64,000 nt of DNA from Lichenihabitans psoromatis (GCF_004323635.1 NZ_CP036515.1:2667501-2731500), one strand, 5' to 3'. Numbered from the stretch's first letter, positions 35,150-44,288 are shown. Program-made: numbers and translations. The notes: a model not told the origin generated them from the sequence alone.

Positions 35150-36043
35150 ATGACAATCAAGACGCTTCCATGGCTTGACCGCACGGGCCGGCTGTCCTGG
35201 CTCAAGCTTGTCACATTCGTGCTGCTCTTCGTGCCCGGCCTGTGGATCGCGCTGCAACTCGACATGGGCTGGCTACAGCCGAAGCCGGTCACCGAGGCGA
35301 TCCATCAATCCGGGACCTGGGCGGTTCGGTTCCTGCTGATCTCCCTCGCGATCACGCCACTCCGCCGATTGGCGCAATGGAATAAACTGATCGCCATTCG
35401 CCGCATGCTTGGCCTCGCGGTCTTGGCCTATGCGGCCCTCCATTTCACGCTCTACATCGTCGACCAAAACTATGATCTCGTGCATGTCGCGACCGAGATC
35501 GTGTTGCGCTTCTATCTCACGATCGGGTTCGTGGCCTTGGTGGGCTTTATGATCCTGGGAGCCACGTCGACCGATGGCATGATCCGCAGGATCGGGGCCA
35601 AACGTTGGAACCGTTTGCATCAGATCGTCTATCTGCTCGGCGTTCTGGGGCTTCTCCACTTCTTCCTACAGGCGAAGCTGAACATTACGCAGCCAGTTCT
35701 GATGGCCGGCTTGTTTCTGCTGCTGATGGGCTACCGCCTGCTGCAGAAGCGGGGCTGGGCCGATCAGGTCGTGGCTTTGCTGGCGCTGGCGGTGGGTGCG
35801 GCTTTCGGGACGGCGTTGCTCGAGGCCGCTTGGTATCAGATCGTCAACAATCGGCCGTTCAGCCTCGTTCTTTCTGCCAACCTCGATTTCGACTCGCCGC
35901 TGCGATCATCTTGGTGGATCTTGGCGGTCGGGTTGGTCGTGGTTCTGGTGCGTGTCACCCGTCCGCTCTGGGTGAAATATACGTCCGGGGCGAAGCAGCC
36001 GAGCCGACGCGAGCCCCGCGCCACCGTGGCGCGGTCGATCTGA
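35150..36043 (+). CDS. msrQ: Heme-binding membrane subunit of methionine sulfoxide reductase (MsrQ/YedZ family)
   Basis: 297 residues with six or more membrane helices. Ferric-reductase-like histidines are visible (ALHFTLYIVDQN, LHQIVYLLG, LLHFFLQAK). MsrQ passes quinone electrons to the periplasmic molybdoprotein MsrP, which repairs oxidised methionines. The usual partner msrP is absent on either side: upstream is the ferredoxin reductase, downstream the convergent ycjF-like gene. It has a ~60-residue C-terminal extension ending in a basic tail. Confidence 0.85.
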   Translation: MTIKTLPWLDRTGRLSWLKLVTFVLLFVPGLWIALQLDMGWLQPKPVTEAIHQSGTWAVRFLLISLAITPLRRLAQWNKLIAIRRMLGLAVLAYAALHFTLYIVDQNYDLVHVATEIVLRFYLTIGFVALVGFMILGATSTDGMIRRIGAKRWNRLHQIVYLLGVLGLLHFFLQAKLNITQPVLMAGLFLLLMGYRLLQKRGWADQVVALLALAVGAAFGTALLEAAWYQIVNNRPFSLVLSANLDFDSPLRSSWWILAVGLVVVLVRVTRPLWVKYTSGAKQPSRREPRATVARSI

Positions 36044-36049
36044 CGTCCG

Positions 36050-37213
36050 TCAAAGACTTTTGTCGCCGCCGAACAGAAACGGCGCGACATCCCGCAAGGC
36101 CGGCTGTTTGAGAGCAGCGAATGGCATGGGGCGACACACCGCCATGGCCGATAGTCCCACCCGCGTGGTGAGAAGCCCGTTCAGCACGCCCTCGCCCAGC
36201 CGAGCCGAGAGTTTAGCCGCAATCCCGTGGCCGACAACCTGCTGCAGGATGCTGTCGCCGACCGCCATGCCGCCCGTGATGGCGAGATGCGCGCCGACGG
36301 ATTTGGCCAGCCGCACGAAGCCGAGAAGCCCCGGTCGGCCGCTGTAGATTTCCGCAATGCGGCGGATCAGCCGTACCGTCTGGCCGATCACAAAGACCAC
36401 ATCGAGAATCGCGCGCGGGCTGATGGCCGTCACGACCGACACTCGCTTGGCCGCAAGCGCGATCTCGCGTTGGGCCAGAGCGTCGAGCGGACCCATCAGG
36501 TGACGCTCGGCGAGATCGATGAGGTCGCGTCCGTCGATGATCTCGGTCGACAACGCCGCGAGATCCTGGCGGGCCCGTGCGGTTTCGGGTCGCGCCGCAT
36601 AAACGGAGGCGAGATCCTTGATGCCGCTTCGCGCCGCGTCGCGATCGTCGGCCGCATGGGCGTCGGCGAGCCGCTTATGCAACACGGCCACGTGGCGCTG
36701 ACGCGCCACCCCGAGCGCCTCGCGAACCGCCAGTCCCACAAGCGCCAGCGCCGCGAGCGCCGCCAGCGCGACTCCCACCCAGCCAAGGCCCGGCACACGC
36801 GCGAAAAGATCGTCGATCAGGCGCGTGATCCAAAGGCCCACCGCCAGTGACACGAGGCCACCAAGGGCCGACCAGAACAGGCCGCCCCAGCTCAGCAGCC
36901 CACGCGCCACCATGCCGCGCCGCTGCGCCACTTCGATCGCGACTTCCTCGCTCGGCATACCGTCAACGACGGCGGCGGCCTCGCGGGCATAGGGGTCAGG
37001 CTGCTCCTCAAATTCGACGCGAGCGCTCGGGCGAAGAACGCGCGGCCGCTCCCGCCACGCAGGCCGTTCCGCGGTGGCGTCCGATGCGACCCCGTCAAGC
37101 GGAGCCTCGGCTGTCTCCGCGACCTCCGTCGTCGTCGCGCCGATCGGTCGATCGGGCGTGATTTTGAAGGCGCGCGGGCGGCGAAGCTCCGCGCGGGGCG
37201 GAAGGTCGGTCAT
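36050..37213 (-). CDS. TIGR01620/YcjF family membrane protein (DUF697)
   Basis: 387 residues. About 105 residues of disordered, Pro- and acid-rich N terminus precede two membrane segments (~104-128 and ~140-163). The C-terminal half carries the DUF697 region (ISPRAILDVVFVIGQTVRLIRRIAEIYSGRPG). It is the constant partner of YcjX; its ATG overlaps the YcjX stop (ATGA). Function is not firmly known; E. coli homologues are in the phage-shock/stress neighbourhood. Confidence 0.85.
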   Translation of the reverse strand: MTDLPPRAELRRPRAFKITPDRPIGATTTEVAETAEAPLDGVASDATAERPAWRERPRVLRPSARVEFEEQPDPYAREAAAVVDGMPSEEVAIEVAQRRGMVARGLLSWGGLFWSALGGLVSLAVGLWITRLIDDLFARVPGLGWVGVALAALAALALVGLAVREALGVARQRHVAVLHKRLADAHAADDRDAARSGIKDLASVYAARPETARARQDLAALSTEIIDGRDLIDLAERHLMGPLDALAQREIALAAKRVSVVTAISPRAILDVVFVIGQTVRLIRRIAEIYSGRPGLLGFVRLAKSVGAHLAITGGMAVGDSILQQVVGHGIAAKLSARLGEGVLNGLLTTRVGLSAMAVCRPMPFAALKQPALRDVAPFLFGGDKSL

Positions 37214-38694
37214 GCCAGCCGGTCTCCAAACAGGAACTGCAGGGCGCGGTCGAGCCGGATGTGCGGCAGCGGCAAGGCGGCGCCATCTGGACCCCGCACC
37301 GCCTGCGGCGGACGGAACTTGACGAACCGATAATCGGCCTCGCCATCCGCCACCGCCAAGGCATCGCCCCGAAATGCGAGCTTGGGATCGGAGGGTAGCT
37401 CGCCCGGAAATACCGCGGCTTCACTCAACCCATCGAACGTTTCGCCGTCGATCCGCTCGCCGGCCAAGGGTGTTCCGACGATCGCGTCCAGCGTGTCGCG
37501 GCCTTCCTTGACGGCCACTTCCCGCGTGGCGCGAACGGCCGCCAGAGCGATCACATCGACGCTGGCGCCGACGCCCTCGGCCCGTGCAATGGCTCGAGCC
37601 GTCAAAACCCGCAGGATTGATTCCAGCCGGTCATGGCTGGTGTGGTGCAGATGGTCGGCTTTGGTGGCCGCGAACAGGATTTTGTCGATGCGCGGCCGGA
37701 ACAGCGTCGACAAGAAGGAGCTGCGGCCGGCCCGGAAAGCGAGTAGCAGATCGGATAGCGCGACCTCGAGATCGCGCACCGCACCGGGGCCGGAGTTCAG
37801 CGCCGACAGGGCGTCGACCAGAACGATCTGACGGTCGAGGCGCGCGAAGTGATTGCGGAAGAACGGCCCGACCACGTGGCTCTTATAGGCTTCGTAGCGC
37901 CGCTCCATCATGGCCGCGAGCGAGTTGGAGGGGACACTGGCGCCCTCGTCGACCGGCAGAGGCGCGAAGGTCAGGGCTGGCGAGCCTTCGAGGTCGCCGG
38001 GCATCAGAAAGCGTCCGGGCGGCAAGGTCGAGAGGCTGTAGAGTTCGGTACGGCTGGCGCGGAGGTAGGCCGTGAACAGCTCGGCGCTGCGTCGCGCCAC
38101 CTCCTCCGAGCCGGGCGCCATTGGATCGAGCCCCTGCAGCGATCCGCGCCAGGCGGCCGCCAGCGGCGCACGGGCCGCCAAAGCGCTGGCCTCGAGCGTC
38201 TCCCGCGACCAGCGGGCATAGGATTTATTCAGCAGCGGAAGATCGAGCAGCCATTCGCCGGGATAATCCACGATGTCGATCGTGAAGGTCGAAGGCCCGG
38301 ACCGCCATGCGCCCTTGCGCTCGAACTCCAGCGTGAGGCGAAGCTCGGAAATGCGCCGCGTCGAGTCGGGCCATTGCCGATCCACCGTCAAGGCCGCCAG
38401 ATGGTCCTCATAGGCAAAGCGCGGCACAGCATCATCGGGTTGAGGCCGGAGATAGGCACGGGAGAGGCGCCCCTCAGCCGACACCCGGAACACCGGAAGC
38501 TTGCCGCCTTGCGTCAGATTATGCACGAGCGCGGTGATAAACACCGTTTTGCCGGCCCGCGACAGCCCGGTGACGCCGAGGCGAAGCCCGGTTCCACTGA
38601 CATAATCCGCGAGACTTTGAGCCGCGATGCGCGCGTCGTGGATGATGTCGGTCACAAGCGGCAAGGCATTATCCCACATGACAGTCGGCAGCAT
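37210..38694 (-). CDS. YcjX-family P-loop ATPase/GTPase (DUF463)
   Basis: 494 residues. The P-loop is GLSRAGKTVFIT near residues 43-54; FTIDIVDYPGEWLLDLPLL is the DYPGEW hallmark of DUF463, and FAATKADHLH resembles an NKxD-like base-recognition site. Predicted cytoplasmic dynamin-like/GTPase-like protein acting with the membrane protein downstream (4-base overlap). Third gene of the sixA-unknown-ycjX-ycjF operon. Confidence 0.88.
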   Translation of the reverse strand: MLPTVMWDNALPLVTDIIHDARIAAQSLADYVSGTGLRLGVTGLSRAGKTVFITALVHNLTQGGKLPVFRVSAEGRLSRAYLRPQPDDAVPRFAYEDHLAALTVDRQWPDSTRRISELRLTLEFERKGAWRSGPSTFTIDIVDYPGEWLLDLPLLNKSYARWSRETLEASALAARAPLAAAWRGSLQGLDPMAPGSEEVARRSAELFTAYLRASRTELYSLSTLPPGRFLMPGDLEGSPALTFAPLPVDEGASVPSNSLAAMMERRYEAYKSHVVGPFFRNHFARLDRQIVLVDALSALNSGPGAVRDLEVALSDLLLAFRAGRSSFLSTLFRPRIDKILFAATKADHLHHTSHDRLESILRVLTARAIARAEGVGASVDVIALAAVRATREVAVKEGRDTLDAIVGTPLAGERIDGETFDGLSEAAVFPGELPSDPKLAFRGDALAVADGEADYRFVKFRPPQAVRGPDGAALPLPHIRLDRALQFLFGDRLA

Positions 38695-38701
38695 CTAACC
38701 A

Positions 38702-39658
38702 TCATGGTGCTGTTTTAACAGCGCGGGCCTGTTCTGTTTGAACAGCGATGGCCCGATCCACGGCGGCGCGGACCAGCGCGTCGTTTGCTCCCAGCGGGCC
38801 GATTTCGACCGCCGACATGTTGTGCATGACGCGCGCCAAGCTCGCCGTTGGGGTGCCGTCGGAGAGGAAGAGATTGAGGTCGGCGTCGATGCCGGACGCA
38901 ACGCCCTCCGCCGTTTTGGACGCATAGGCCTTGATGCGGGCTTGGTCTCCCCCGCATGTCGGCAAGCCGCCGCTGGGTCCCGCACCGAACGCTTGCAGCG
39001 ACAGGCTCGACAATGGCAGCGTCGGAAGGTTGACGGCGCGTTCTCCCAATCCCACCGCGATCGATGGCGCGCGCGCAAGGACGATCTGGCGGTCGGGCAC
39101 CACGGAGCGGTGCAGGCGGCCGGCCCGACCAGCGATGCGATGTCGGCCGCGCGAGGCGAGGAACCGCCATCGTAAGGTGCGCCCGAGTCCGCGGGTGGAG
39201 AGGCCGTCAGCGCGATTCGTTCCGCCTCGCATATCGACGCCGCATTCGGCTGGCGCCCAGTGCGAGATGATCGCCATGGCCGAATGCCGCCCATAATCGA
39301 GATAGTAGCGGCGAAGCAGCAGAGCCGCGACATCAGCGCCTTCGCGAGCCGACGAGAACGCCACGTGACCATCGCGATCGGCCGCGATTTCGCCGGCCCA
39401 ACCGGCGCGCTTAATGCACCAGTAGTTGTTGAGGCGAACGCAGCGGGTGACTTGCGGCGCATCGCGCCCTGTCGCCAGTCGCACATCGGCTGTCGGGGGG
39501 AGGGTGAGATGAAGCAACGCCTCGCTTCGCCAGTTGGTGACCTCGCGCTCCTTGGGGTTGAACGCGACCGGGCGAGACCAGGCCGAGGGAAGCGGCGGCG
39601 GCACGGGCGGACCGGCGACCAGCAGCGCCGTCACGACGATCAGGATCAGGTCGAACAT
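38702..39658 (-). CDS. Conserved protein with phage-virion-like segment, function unknown
   Basis: 318 residues with a short hydrophobic N terminus (FDLILIVVTALLVAG) and then Pro-rich sequence, so probably anchored or secreted. The middle (CIKRAGWAGEIAADRDGHVAF, ALLLRRYYLDYGRHSAMAII, SHWAPAEC compressed) is reminiscent of a module in phage internal/endolysin-linked proteins, where a grain of the pattern is F-x-x-F-x-x-x-x-x-G ... RYY ... I-x-x-WAP. It starts after sixA by 33 bases and ends 7 bases before ycjX. I do not recognise its family firmly. Four cysteines are present. Confidence 0.6.
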   Translation of the reverse strand: MFDLILIVVTALLVAGPPVPPPLPSAWSRPVAFNPKEREVTNWRSEALLHLTLPPTADVRLATGRDAPQVTRCVRLNNYWCIKRAGWAGEIAADRDGHVAFSSAREGADVAALLLRRYYLDYGRHSAMAIISHWAPAECGVDMRGGTNRADGLSTRGLGRTLRWRFLASRGRHRIAGRAGRLHRSVVPDRQIVLARAPSIAVGLGERAVNLPTLPLSSLSLQAFGAGPSGGLPTCGGDQARIKAYASKTAEGVASGIDADLNLFLSDGTPTASLARVMHNMSAVEIGPLGANDALVRAAVDRAIAVQTEQARAVKTAP

Positions 39659-39691
39659 GATCGATCCGGTCCTACAGCCACGGATCCGACA

Positions 39692-40234
39692 TCAATCGGC
39701 CTTGCCGGATGGGTCGCTCCAGACGAGCGCCTCCAGACGTTGATCTTCGCCTGCCATGGCCTGTGGCGCGCCAACGTCCGCCCAATGCTCCGCCGACAAG
39801 GCGATGACCGCGAGGGCTGAGGTCGGAAACCGGGTCGCGAGGCGATGCAGGTCAGGGAGCGAGCCAGCAGCGGCCAGTTGTCGCGCAAGCTCGCCAATAC
39901 CGGGGTTATGGCCGATCACGAGGAGCGATGTTGCTGTGTCCGGTATCGTGCGGATCAGCGCCAGAATGTCGGGGGCGGTCGCATCATAAAGCGCGGGCGT
40001 GATCTCGATCGTGCGGCTTGCGGTCTGCTGCGGCATGGCCTGTTCGAGTGTTTCGCGCGTCCGGGCCGCATCGGACACAAGCATGAAATCGGGGCTCCAG
40101 CCCTGTCTTTCGATGACGGCTCCAACCTCTCGCGCGTCTCGGAGCCCGCGGGAACTCAATCTACGGTCGTGATCGGCCTGGCCATTGGGCGCCATCTCGG
40201 CTTTGGCGTGGCGGAGGAGAAGAAGTCGCTTCAT
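39692..40234 (-). CDS. SixA-type phosphohistidine phosphatase (histidine phosphatase superfamily)
   Basis: 180 residues. LLLLRHAKAE carries the RHG-type catalytic His (R8, H9); SDAARTRETLEQA and IGHNPGIGELA add the second Arg and His of the active site. ATG 40234 follows AAGG; an upstream ATG adds only 11 basic residues. Family members remove phosphate from phosphohistidine, e.g. on Hpt or PTS proteins; the orphan Hpt at 32741 is a conceivable but unproven target. First gene of the minus-strand operon. Confidence 0.85.
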   Translation of the reverse strand: MKRLLLLRHAKAEMAPNGQADHDRRLSSRGLRDAREVGAVIERQGWSPDFMLVSDAARTRETLEQAMPQQTASRTIEITPALYDATAPDILALIRTIPDTATSLLVIGHNPGIGELARQLAAAGSLPDLHRLATRFPTSALAVIALSAEHWADVGAPQAMAGEDQRLEALVWSDPSGKAD

Positions 40235-40370
40235 GCGTCGATGGACCTTGGGGCAGCGCCGCGACATCGCCGCCGGTTGGGAAAAAGAATGCGGGTATCG
40301 GCCGGTTTCGTGCTTATACCATGCCGTTCAGGCTGAGGCTCCGACACACAGAAAAAGCCACGTGCTGACG

Positions 40371-40399
40371 TTGTAGCGGCGAACAAGCGCCGCTATAAG
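40371..40399 (+). promoter_or_regulatory. Predicted sigma70-type dksA promoter with inverted repeat in the spacer
   Basis: TTGTAG (40371-40376) and TATAAG (40394-40399) are 17 bases apart. Between and overlapping them, TAGCGGCG (40374-40381) and CGCCGCTA (40388-40395) form a perfect 8-bp inverted repeat with a 6-base loop, so a regulator could block the polymerase. The dksA start lies 32 bases downstream. Confidence 0.5.
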
Positions 40400-40430
40400 G
40401 CCGCCAACTAAACGGGGGAGCCCGCCACCC

Positions 40431-40853
40431 ATGATGCGCTCTGCGACGATCGATGAGGGCTATCGCCCTTCGGACGATGAGACGTTCATGAATGAACGTC
40501 AACGTGAGTATTTCCGCCGCAAGCTTTTGGTGTGGCGTGAAGATCTGCTGCGCGAAAGCCGTGAGACACTGACGGCTTTGCAAAACGAGAACGAGAATCA
40601 CCCCGATTTTGCTGATCGCGCGTCGTCTGAAACCGATCGCGCGATCGAGCTTCGCGCCCGAGACCGTCAGCGCAAGCTGATCGCCAAGATCGATTCGGCT
40701 CTGTCCCGCATCGACGATGCAACCTACGGATATTGCGAGGAAACCGGCGAGCCGATTTCTTTGAAGCGCTTGGACGCGCGGCCAATCGCCACTTTGTCGG
40801 TCGAGGCGCAGGAGCGGCACGAGCGGCGCGAGCGGATCTACCGCGACGATTGA
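40431..40853 (+). CDS. dksA: RNA polymerase-binding transcription factor DksA
   Basis: 140 residues. Coiled coil with the DxxDxA-like tip DFADRA (residues 59-64), then the zinc-finger domain YGYCEETGEPISLKRL. Only one of the usual four zinc cysteines remains (C102); T105 and later Ala/Ser residues replace the others. This zinc-free form is common in alphaproteobacteria. It works with ppGpp at the polymerase secondary channel to control rRNA and stress genes. A GC-rich hairpin overlaps its stop. Confidence 0.92.
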   Translation: MMRSATIDEGYRPSDDETFMNERQREYFRRKLLVWREDLLRESRETLTALQNENENHPDFADRASSETDRAIELRARDRQRKLIAKIDSALSRIDDATYGYCEETGEPISLKRLDARPIATLSVEAQERHERRERIYRDD

Positions 40854-40886
40854 GGCCGAAAAACGAGGCTCGGCCTCACCGGCCGA
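40852..40886. terminator. Bidirectional terminator-like hairpins between dksA and the MFS gene
   Basis: GAGGCCGA (40852-40859) pairs perfectly with TCGGCCTC (40870-40877); the second arm can instead pair as TCGGCC/GGCCGA with 40881-40886. The loop contains an A-run. It spans both convergent stop codons and likely ends both transcripts. Confidence 0.55.
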
Positions 40887-42054
40887 GAAGAAATGCCGTG
40901 ATGCCCAGCCCCACGGTTGCCGCCACAGCGCCCAGCAGGAAGGGCGACGCGGTTCCGAAACGGTCGATCAGGAGCCCCGCGAGCGGCCCCTGAACCCCGA
41001 GCGACACGTCGAGAAACACCGAATAGAGACCAAGCGCCGCACCGCGGCTCTGGGCCGGCACACGGGCGACCGCCACGACGCCGAGCGCCGGGAAGATCGG
41101 CGCGAAGCCAAAGCCCGTCAGGGCCGCGCCCACCATGGCGAGCGCCGGGATCGGTGCGCTCCACAAGACCAGCAGACCGGCGACTTCCACCGTCGCGGCC
41201 ACCAGCGTCACGCGCAGGCCGCCGTGGCGGAGGATGATGTTGCCGAGCATCAAGCGCGCCGCGATGAAGGCGATACCGAACGAGCTCAGGGCGAATGACG
41301 CGCCCTGCCAGTGGCGGCTTTCAAAGAAGAAGGTCACGAAGGCCGCGATGACGCCGAAACCAGCGGAGGCGCAGGCCAAGATGCAGCCAAACGGCATGAT
41401 GCGGACCAGCACGCTTTTCGAACTCAGCCGCTTTTCGGTCAGCACCGCGACGGCCGGCTTGCCGATCGCCATGGCGAGGCCGATCACTGCGAGAAGGCAG
41501 GACACCAGCCCGATGCTGGCGAAGCCGAAGCGTTGCACCAGAAGCACGCCGATCGGCGCGCCGACCGCAAGAGCCCCATAGGTCGCGATGCCATTCCAAC
41601 TGATGATGCGGACGGTGTGCTGCGGCCCGACCTGACCGATCGCCCAGGTGATGGCGCCGGTGCTGACCCAGCTTTCGGCGATGCCGAGCGCCAGCCGTCC
41701 GAGCAGCAGGAGCGTCAGGCTGACGACTGGAGAGCCTTGCGCCAGGCTAGCCGCCAGCGTCATGAGGCCGCTGAACAGGCACCCCGCGAAGCCGAGCAGC
41801 ACGGCACGCTTCGGGCCATAGGTATCGGTCATGCGGCCGACCTGAGCGCGGCTGATGACCGTCGCGACATATTGGGTGCTGATCGTGAGCCCGGCCAGCA
41901 CCACCCCGAAGCCGAGCGTCGCATGAACGTAGCCGGGCAAAACGGCCAGCGGCAATGCGATCGCCGCGTAACCCACGAAGGTGACCAGCACGGTCGTAAA
42001 GATCCGCACGTTGGTCGATTGCGCGGGAGCGCTGGCGCCTGTCGAATGCTGCAT
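40876..42054 (-). CDS. Major facilitator superfamily transporter
   Basis: About 392 residues with twelve predicted membrane helices. The A-loop between helices 2 and 3 is GRMTDTYGPKRAVLLG. The arrangement and the GYVHATLGFGVVLAGL start resemble the YfcJ/YhhS (UPF0226) group of arabinose/drug efflux-like MFS proteins. ATG 42054 is chosen; an upstream GTG-rich start is possible. Substrate unknown; no regulator adjacent. Confidence 0.82.
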   Translation of the reverse strand: MQHSTGASAPAQSTNVRIFTTVLVTFVGYAAIALPLAVLPGYVHATLGFGVVLAGLTISTQYVATVISRAQVGRMTDTYGPKRAVLLGFAGCLFSGLMTLAASLAQGSPVVSLTLLLLGRLALGIAESWVSTGAITWAIGQVGPQHTVRIISWNGIATYGALAVGAPIGVLLVQRFGFASIGLVSCLLAVIGLAMAIGKPAVAVLTEKRLSSKSVLVRIMPFGCILACASAGFGVIAAFVTFFFESRHWQGASFALSSFGIAFIAARLMLGNIILRHGGLRVTLVAATVEVAGLLVLWSAPIPALAMVGAALTGFGFAPIFPALGVVAVARVPAQSRGAALGLYSVFLDVSLGVQGPLAGLLIDRFGTASPFLLGAVAATVGLGITAFLLGR

Positions 42055-42224
42055 AACGTTGACGGCTCTCCCCCGCATCACGCGGCGCATGACCGCAGGC
42101 TGTGGTCGGTCGATTTCTCGTCGTTGACCAGATTTGAATCGACATGCCAGCTATTTTGGTCGGCAAGTGCCGACGGTCGGCGAGGGCCGACGGTCGCAAG
42201 TGCCGCCCTGTGGGATGCGCCTTG

Positions 42225-43154
42225 CTAAAGACCGATCGCCGAGAGGCCGCCCTCTGCCAGATCGATCGGGCCGAGATCGCCGATGGCGCTGAGGTCCGGC
42301 AACAACCCCCGCCGGCTCGCGGCGATCTCCAATCCGTTTGCCCCTAAGCCGATGCGAAAAAGATGATAGGCGGCGCGATGATTCGGGCTGCCCGGCACCG
42401 CCGACGCTGCGGGAACGCCGACGACCGGCACGAGGCCGTTCGGCCCGGGCAGGTGGGCCAGCATGGCCCGGTGGTTATGTCCGTGCAGGATCAGTTCGGC
42501 GCCATGCTCGGCAATGATCCGTGCAAAGGCCGATGCGTCCCGAAGCCCGCGTCCAGCACTGGCGCCGGCCCGATAGGGCGGGTGGTGGATCATTACGATC
42601 CGAGTGAGCTTGCGTCGACCCGCATCCGCGAGAAGCGTGCCGAGGGCCTGCCGCTGCGTGGAACCGAGCGCGCCGGAAGCGAGGAAGGGCGCCGTCGGCA
42701 GCGCCGACGACACGCCGATCAGGGCGACATCGCCGCGCTGCCGCAGGTAGGGAAAGAGGCCGGTGACAAGCGGCGCTCCAATGGCGCTGAGATCAGCCAG
42801 CCACGGCACGAAGGTGGCGGCGAGCGGACCCATCGACGAGCGGACGTAGGCATCGTGATTGCCCGGCACGAAGCTCACGTCGCGCGAGGGCCCGAGGTCG
42901 CGCAGCCACTGGGCCGCGAAGGGAAATTCAGCCGCAAGTCCGAGGTTCAGAATATCGCCCGTCATCGCGATGTGGTCGGGCGCCTGTGCCTTGATGTCGG
43001 CGACGAGGTCGGCCAGCACATCCATGTCGTGCAGGCGGCCGCGCCGGTTCCAATTGACATAGCCGGTCAGCCGCTTGCCCAGCAGCTCACGCAGGTGCGG
43101 CCGCGGCAAGGGTCCGATATGCGCGTCGGAGAGATGAGCGAGCAGGAAGGTCAC
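42225..43154 (-). CDS. Metallophosphoesterase (CpdA-like phosphodiesterase family)
   Basis: 309 residues. Calcineurin-like metal motifs: LSDAHIG (D,H), MTGDILNLG (GD), VPGNHDAYV (GNHD), IHHPPYR and GHNHRAML (GHxH). The order matches class III 3',5'-cAMP phosphodiesterases and relatives. Substrate not certain. It is divergent from the Nudix gene at 43278 and lies 170 bases upstream of the MFS gene on the same strand. Confidence 0.82.
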   Translation of the reverse strand: MTFLLAHLSDAHIGPLPRPHLRELLGKRLTGYVNWNRRGRLHDMDVLADLVADIKAQAPDHIAMTGDILNLGLAAEFPFAAQWLRDLGPSRDVSFVPGNHDAYVRSSMGPLAATFVPWLADLSAIGAPLVTGLFPYLRQRGDVALIGVSSALPTAPFLASGALGSTQRQALGTLLADAGRRKLTRIVMIHHPPYRAGASAGRGLRDASAFARIIAEHGAELILHGHNHRAMLAHLPGPNGLVPVVGVPAASAVPGSPNHRAAYHLFRIGLGANGLEIAASRRGLLPDLSAIGDLGPIDLAEGGLSAIGL

Positions 43155-43277
43155 GCGCGATGCTGTCGCCCGGCCGACGGCGCGCCGTCAAGCCCGATCC
43201 AGGCGCAAGCATCCGGCTTCCCTCATGCTAAGAGGCGTAGATTGCTGCAATTGCGGCTTTGACCGGAAGGGTGACAC

Positions 43278-43751
43278 GTGAAAAGGCCGACGCTTCCCGC
43301 ATGGACCCGTCGCTCCGTCGAGCGGGCTATTCACGTCGGTGCGCTGCTGACTCGGCCGCTCACCATGGGCGTCAGGGCCATGGTGATCGACCCGGAGAGC
43401 CGCATTTTGCTGCTCCGCCATAGCTATGTGCCGGGCTGGCATTTTCCCGGTGGCGGCGTCGAGCGTGGCGAGACCATCGCGGTCGCGATGCAGCGCGAGT
43501 GCCGGGAGGAGGCCGGCGTGCATGTCAAAGGGGCTGCGCTGCTGCACGGGCTGTTTCTCAACCGCAACATCGATCACATCGCGGTCTTCGTGGTTCGCGA
43601 TTTTACGCGGGACGCAGCGCCGCAACCCGATTGGGAGATCGTCGAGACCGGCTTCTTTAAACCTTCGGATTTGCCGCCCGGAACCACCGATGCAACGCGA
43701 CGACGCATCGCCGAGGTTCTGGACCGTGTCCCACCCGCCGAAACGTGGTAG
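43278..43751 (+). CDS. Nudix hydrolase
   Basis: 157 residues from a GTG start with GGAAGGG upstream. The Nudix box is complete: GGGVERGETIAVAMQRECREEAGV (split here: G-x5-E-x7-REU-x-EE-x-G-U). It hydrolyses a nucleoside diphosphate linked to another group; specificity cannot be read. Followed by the GNAT gene 30 bases downstream. Confidence 0.85.
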   Translation: MKRPTLPAWTRRSVERAIHVGALLTRPLTMGVRAMVIDPESRILLLRHSYVPGWHFPGGGVERGETIAVAMQRECREEAGVHVKGAALLHGLFLNRNIDHIAVFVVRDFTRDAAPQPDWEIVETGFFKPSDLPPGTTDATRRRIAEVLDRVPPAETW

Positions 43752-43781
43752 GCGACCACCGACGATCTAGTGAGTTTCCCG

Positions 43782-44288
43782 ATGTCCGATGCCGTTCTCA
43801 GCCTGTCCATCGTGGTCGCCCCGGAAGGCGCGTCCGACGCTCAAGCCGTCGAGCGATTGAACGAGCGTGCGTTTGGCCCTGGTCGCTTCGCGCGGACGGC
43901 CTATCGGCTTCGCGAGATGGCGGAGGCGCCGCGCGATCTCTCCTTCGTGGCGCGGGTCAGCACATTGCTGGTCGGGGCCAACCGCTTGACACCGATCCGG
44001 TGCGGCACGGCGCCGGCCTTGCTGCTCGGCCCGTTGACGGTCGATCCCGCGTTCCGATCGCGCGGCGTCGCGCGATCGTTGGTCGACATGTCTCTCGCGG
44101 CTGCCAAGCAGCAGGGCCACAAGCTCGTGATCCTGATCGGCGATGAAGCCTATTACAAACGCTATGGCTTCACGCGCGTGCCGCCCGGTCGCCTGACCCT
44201 GCCGGGGCCGGTCGATCCCGCCCGGCTCCTCGTGCTGGAACTCGAGTCAGGCGCCTTCGAGGGGGTCAGCGGCAGCGTCGGGGCCTGA
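43782..44288 (+). CDS. GNAT-family N-acetyltransferase
   Basis: 168 residues from ATG 43782; a GTG at 43770 adds four residues. The acetyl-CoA motif A is VDPAFRSRGVARSLVD and motif B is YYKRYGFTRV, with LLLGPLTVDP before it, as in YhbS-like acetyltransferases. Probably in one transcript with the Nudix gene. Substrate unknown. Confidence 0.82.
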   Translation: MSDAVLSLSIVVAPEGASDAQAVERLNERAFGPGRFARTAYRLREMAEAPRDLSFVARVSTLLVGANRLTPIRCGTAPALLLGPLTVDPAFRSRGVARSLVDMSLAAAKQQGHKLVILIGDEAYYKRYGFTRVPPGRLTLPGPVDPARLLVLELESGAFEGVSGSVGA

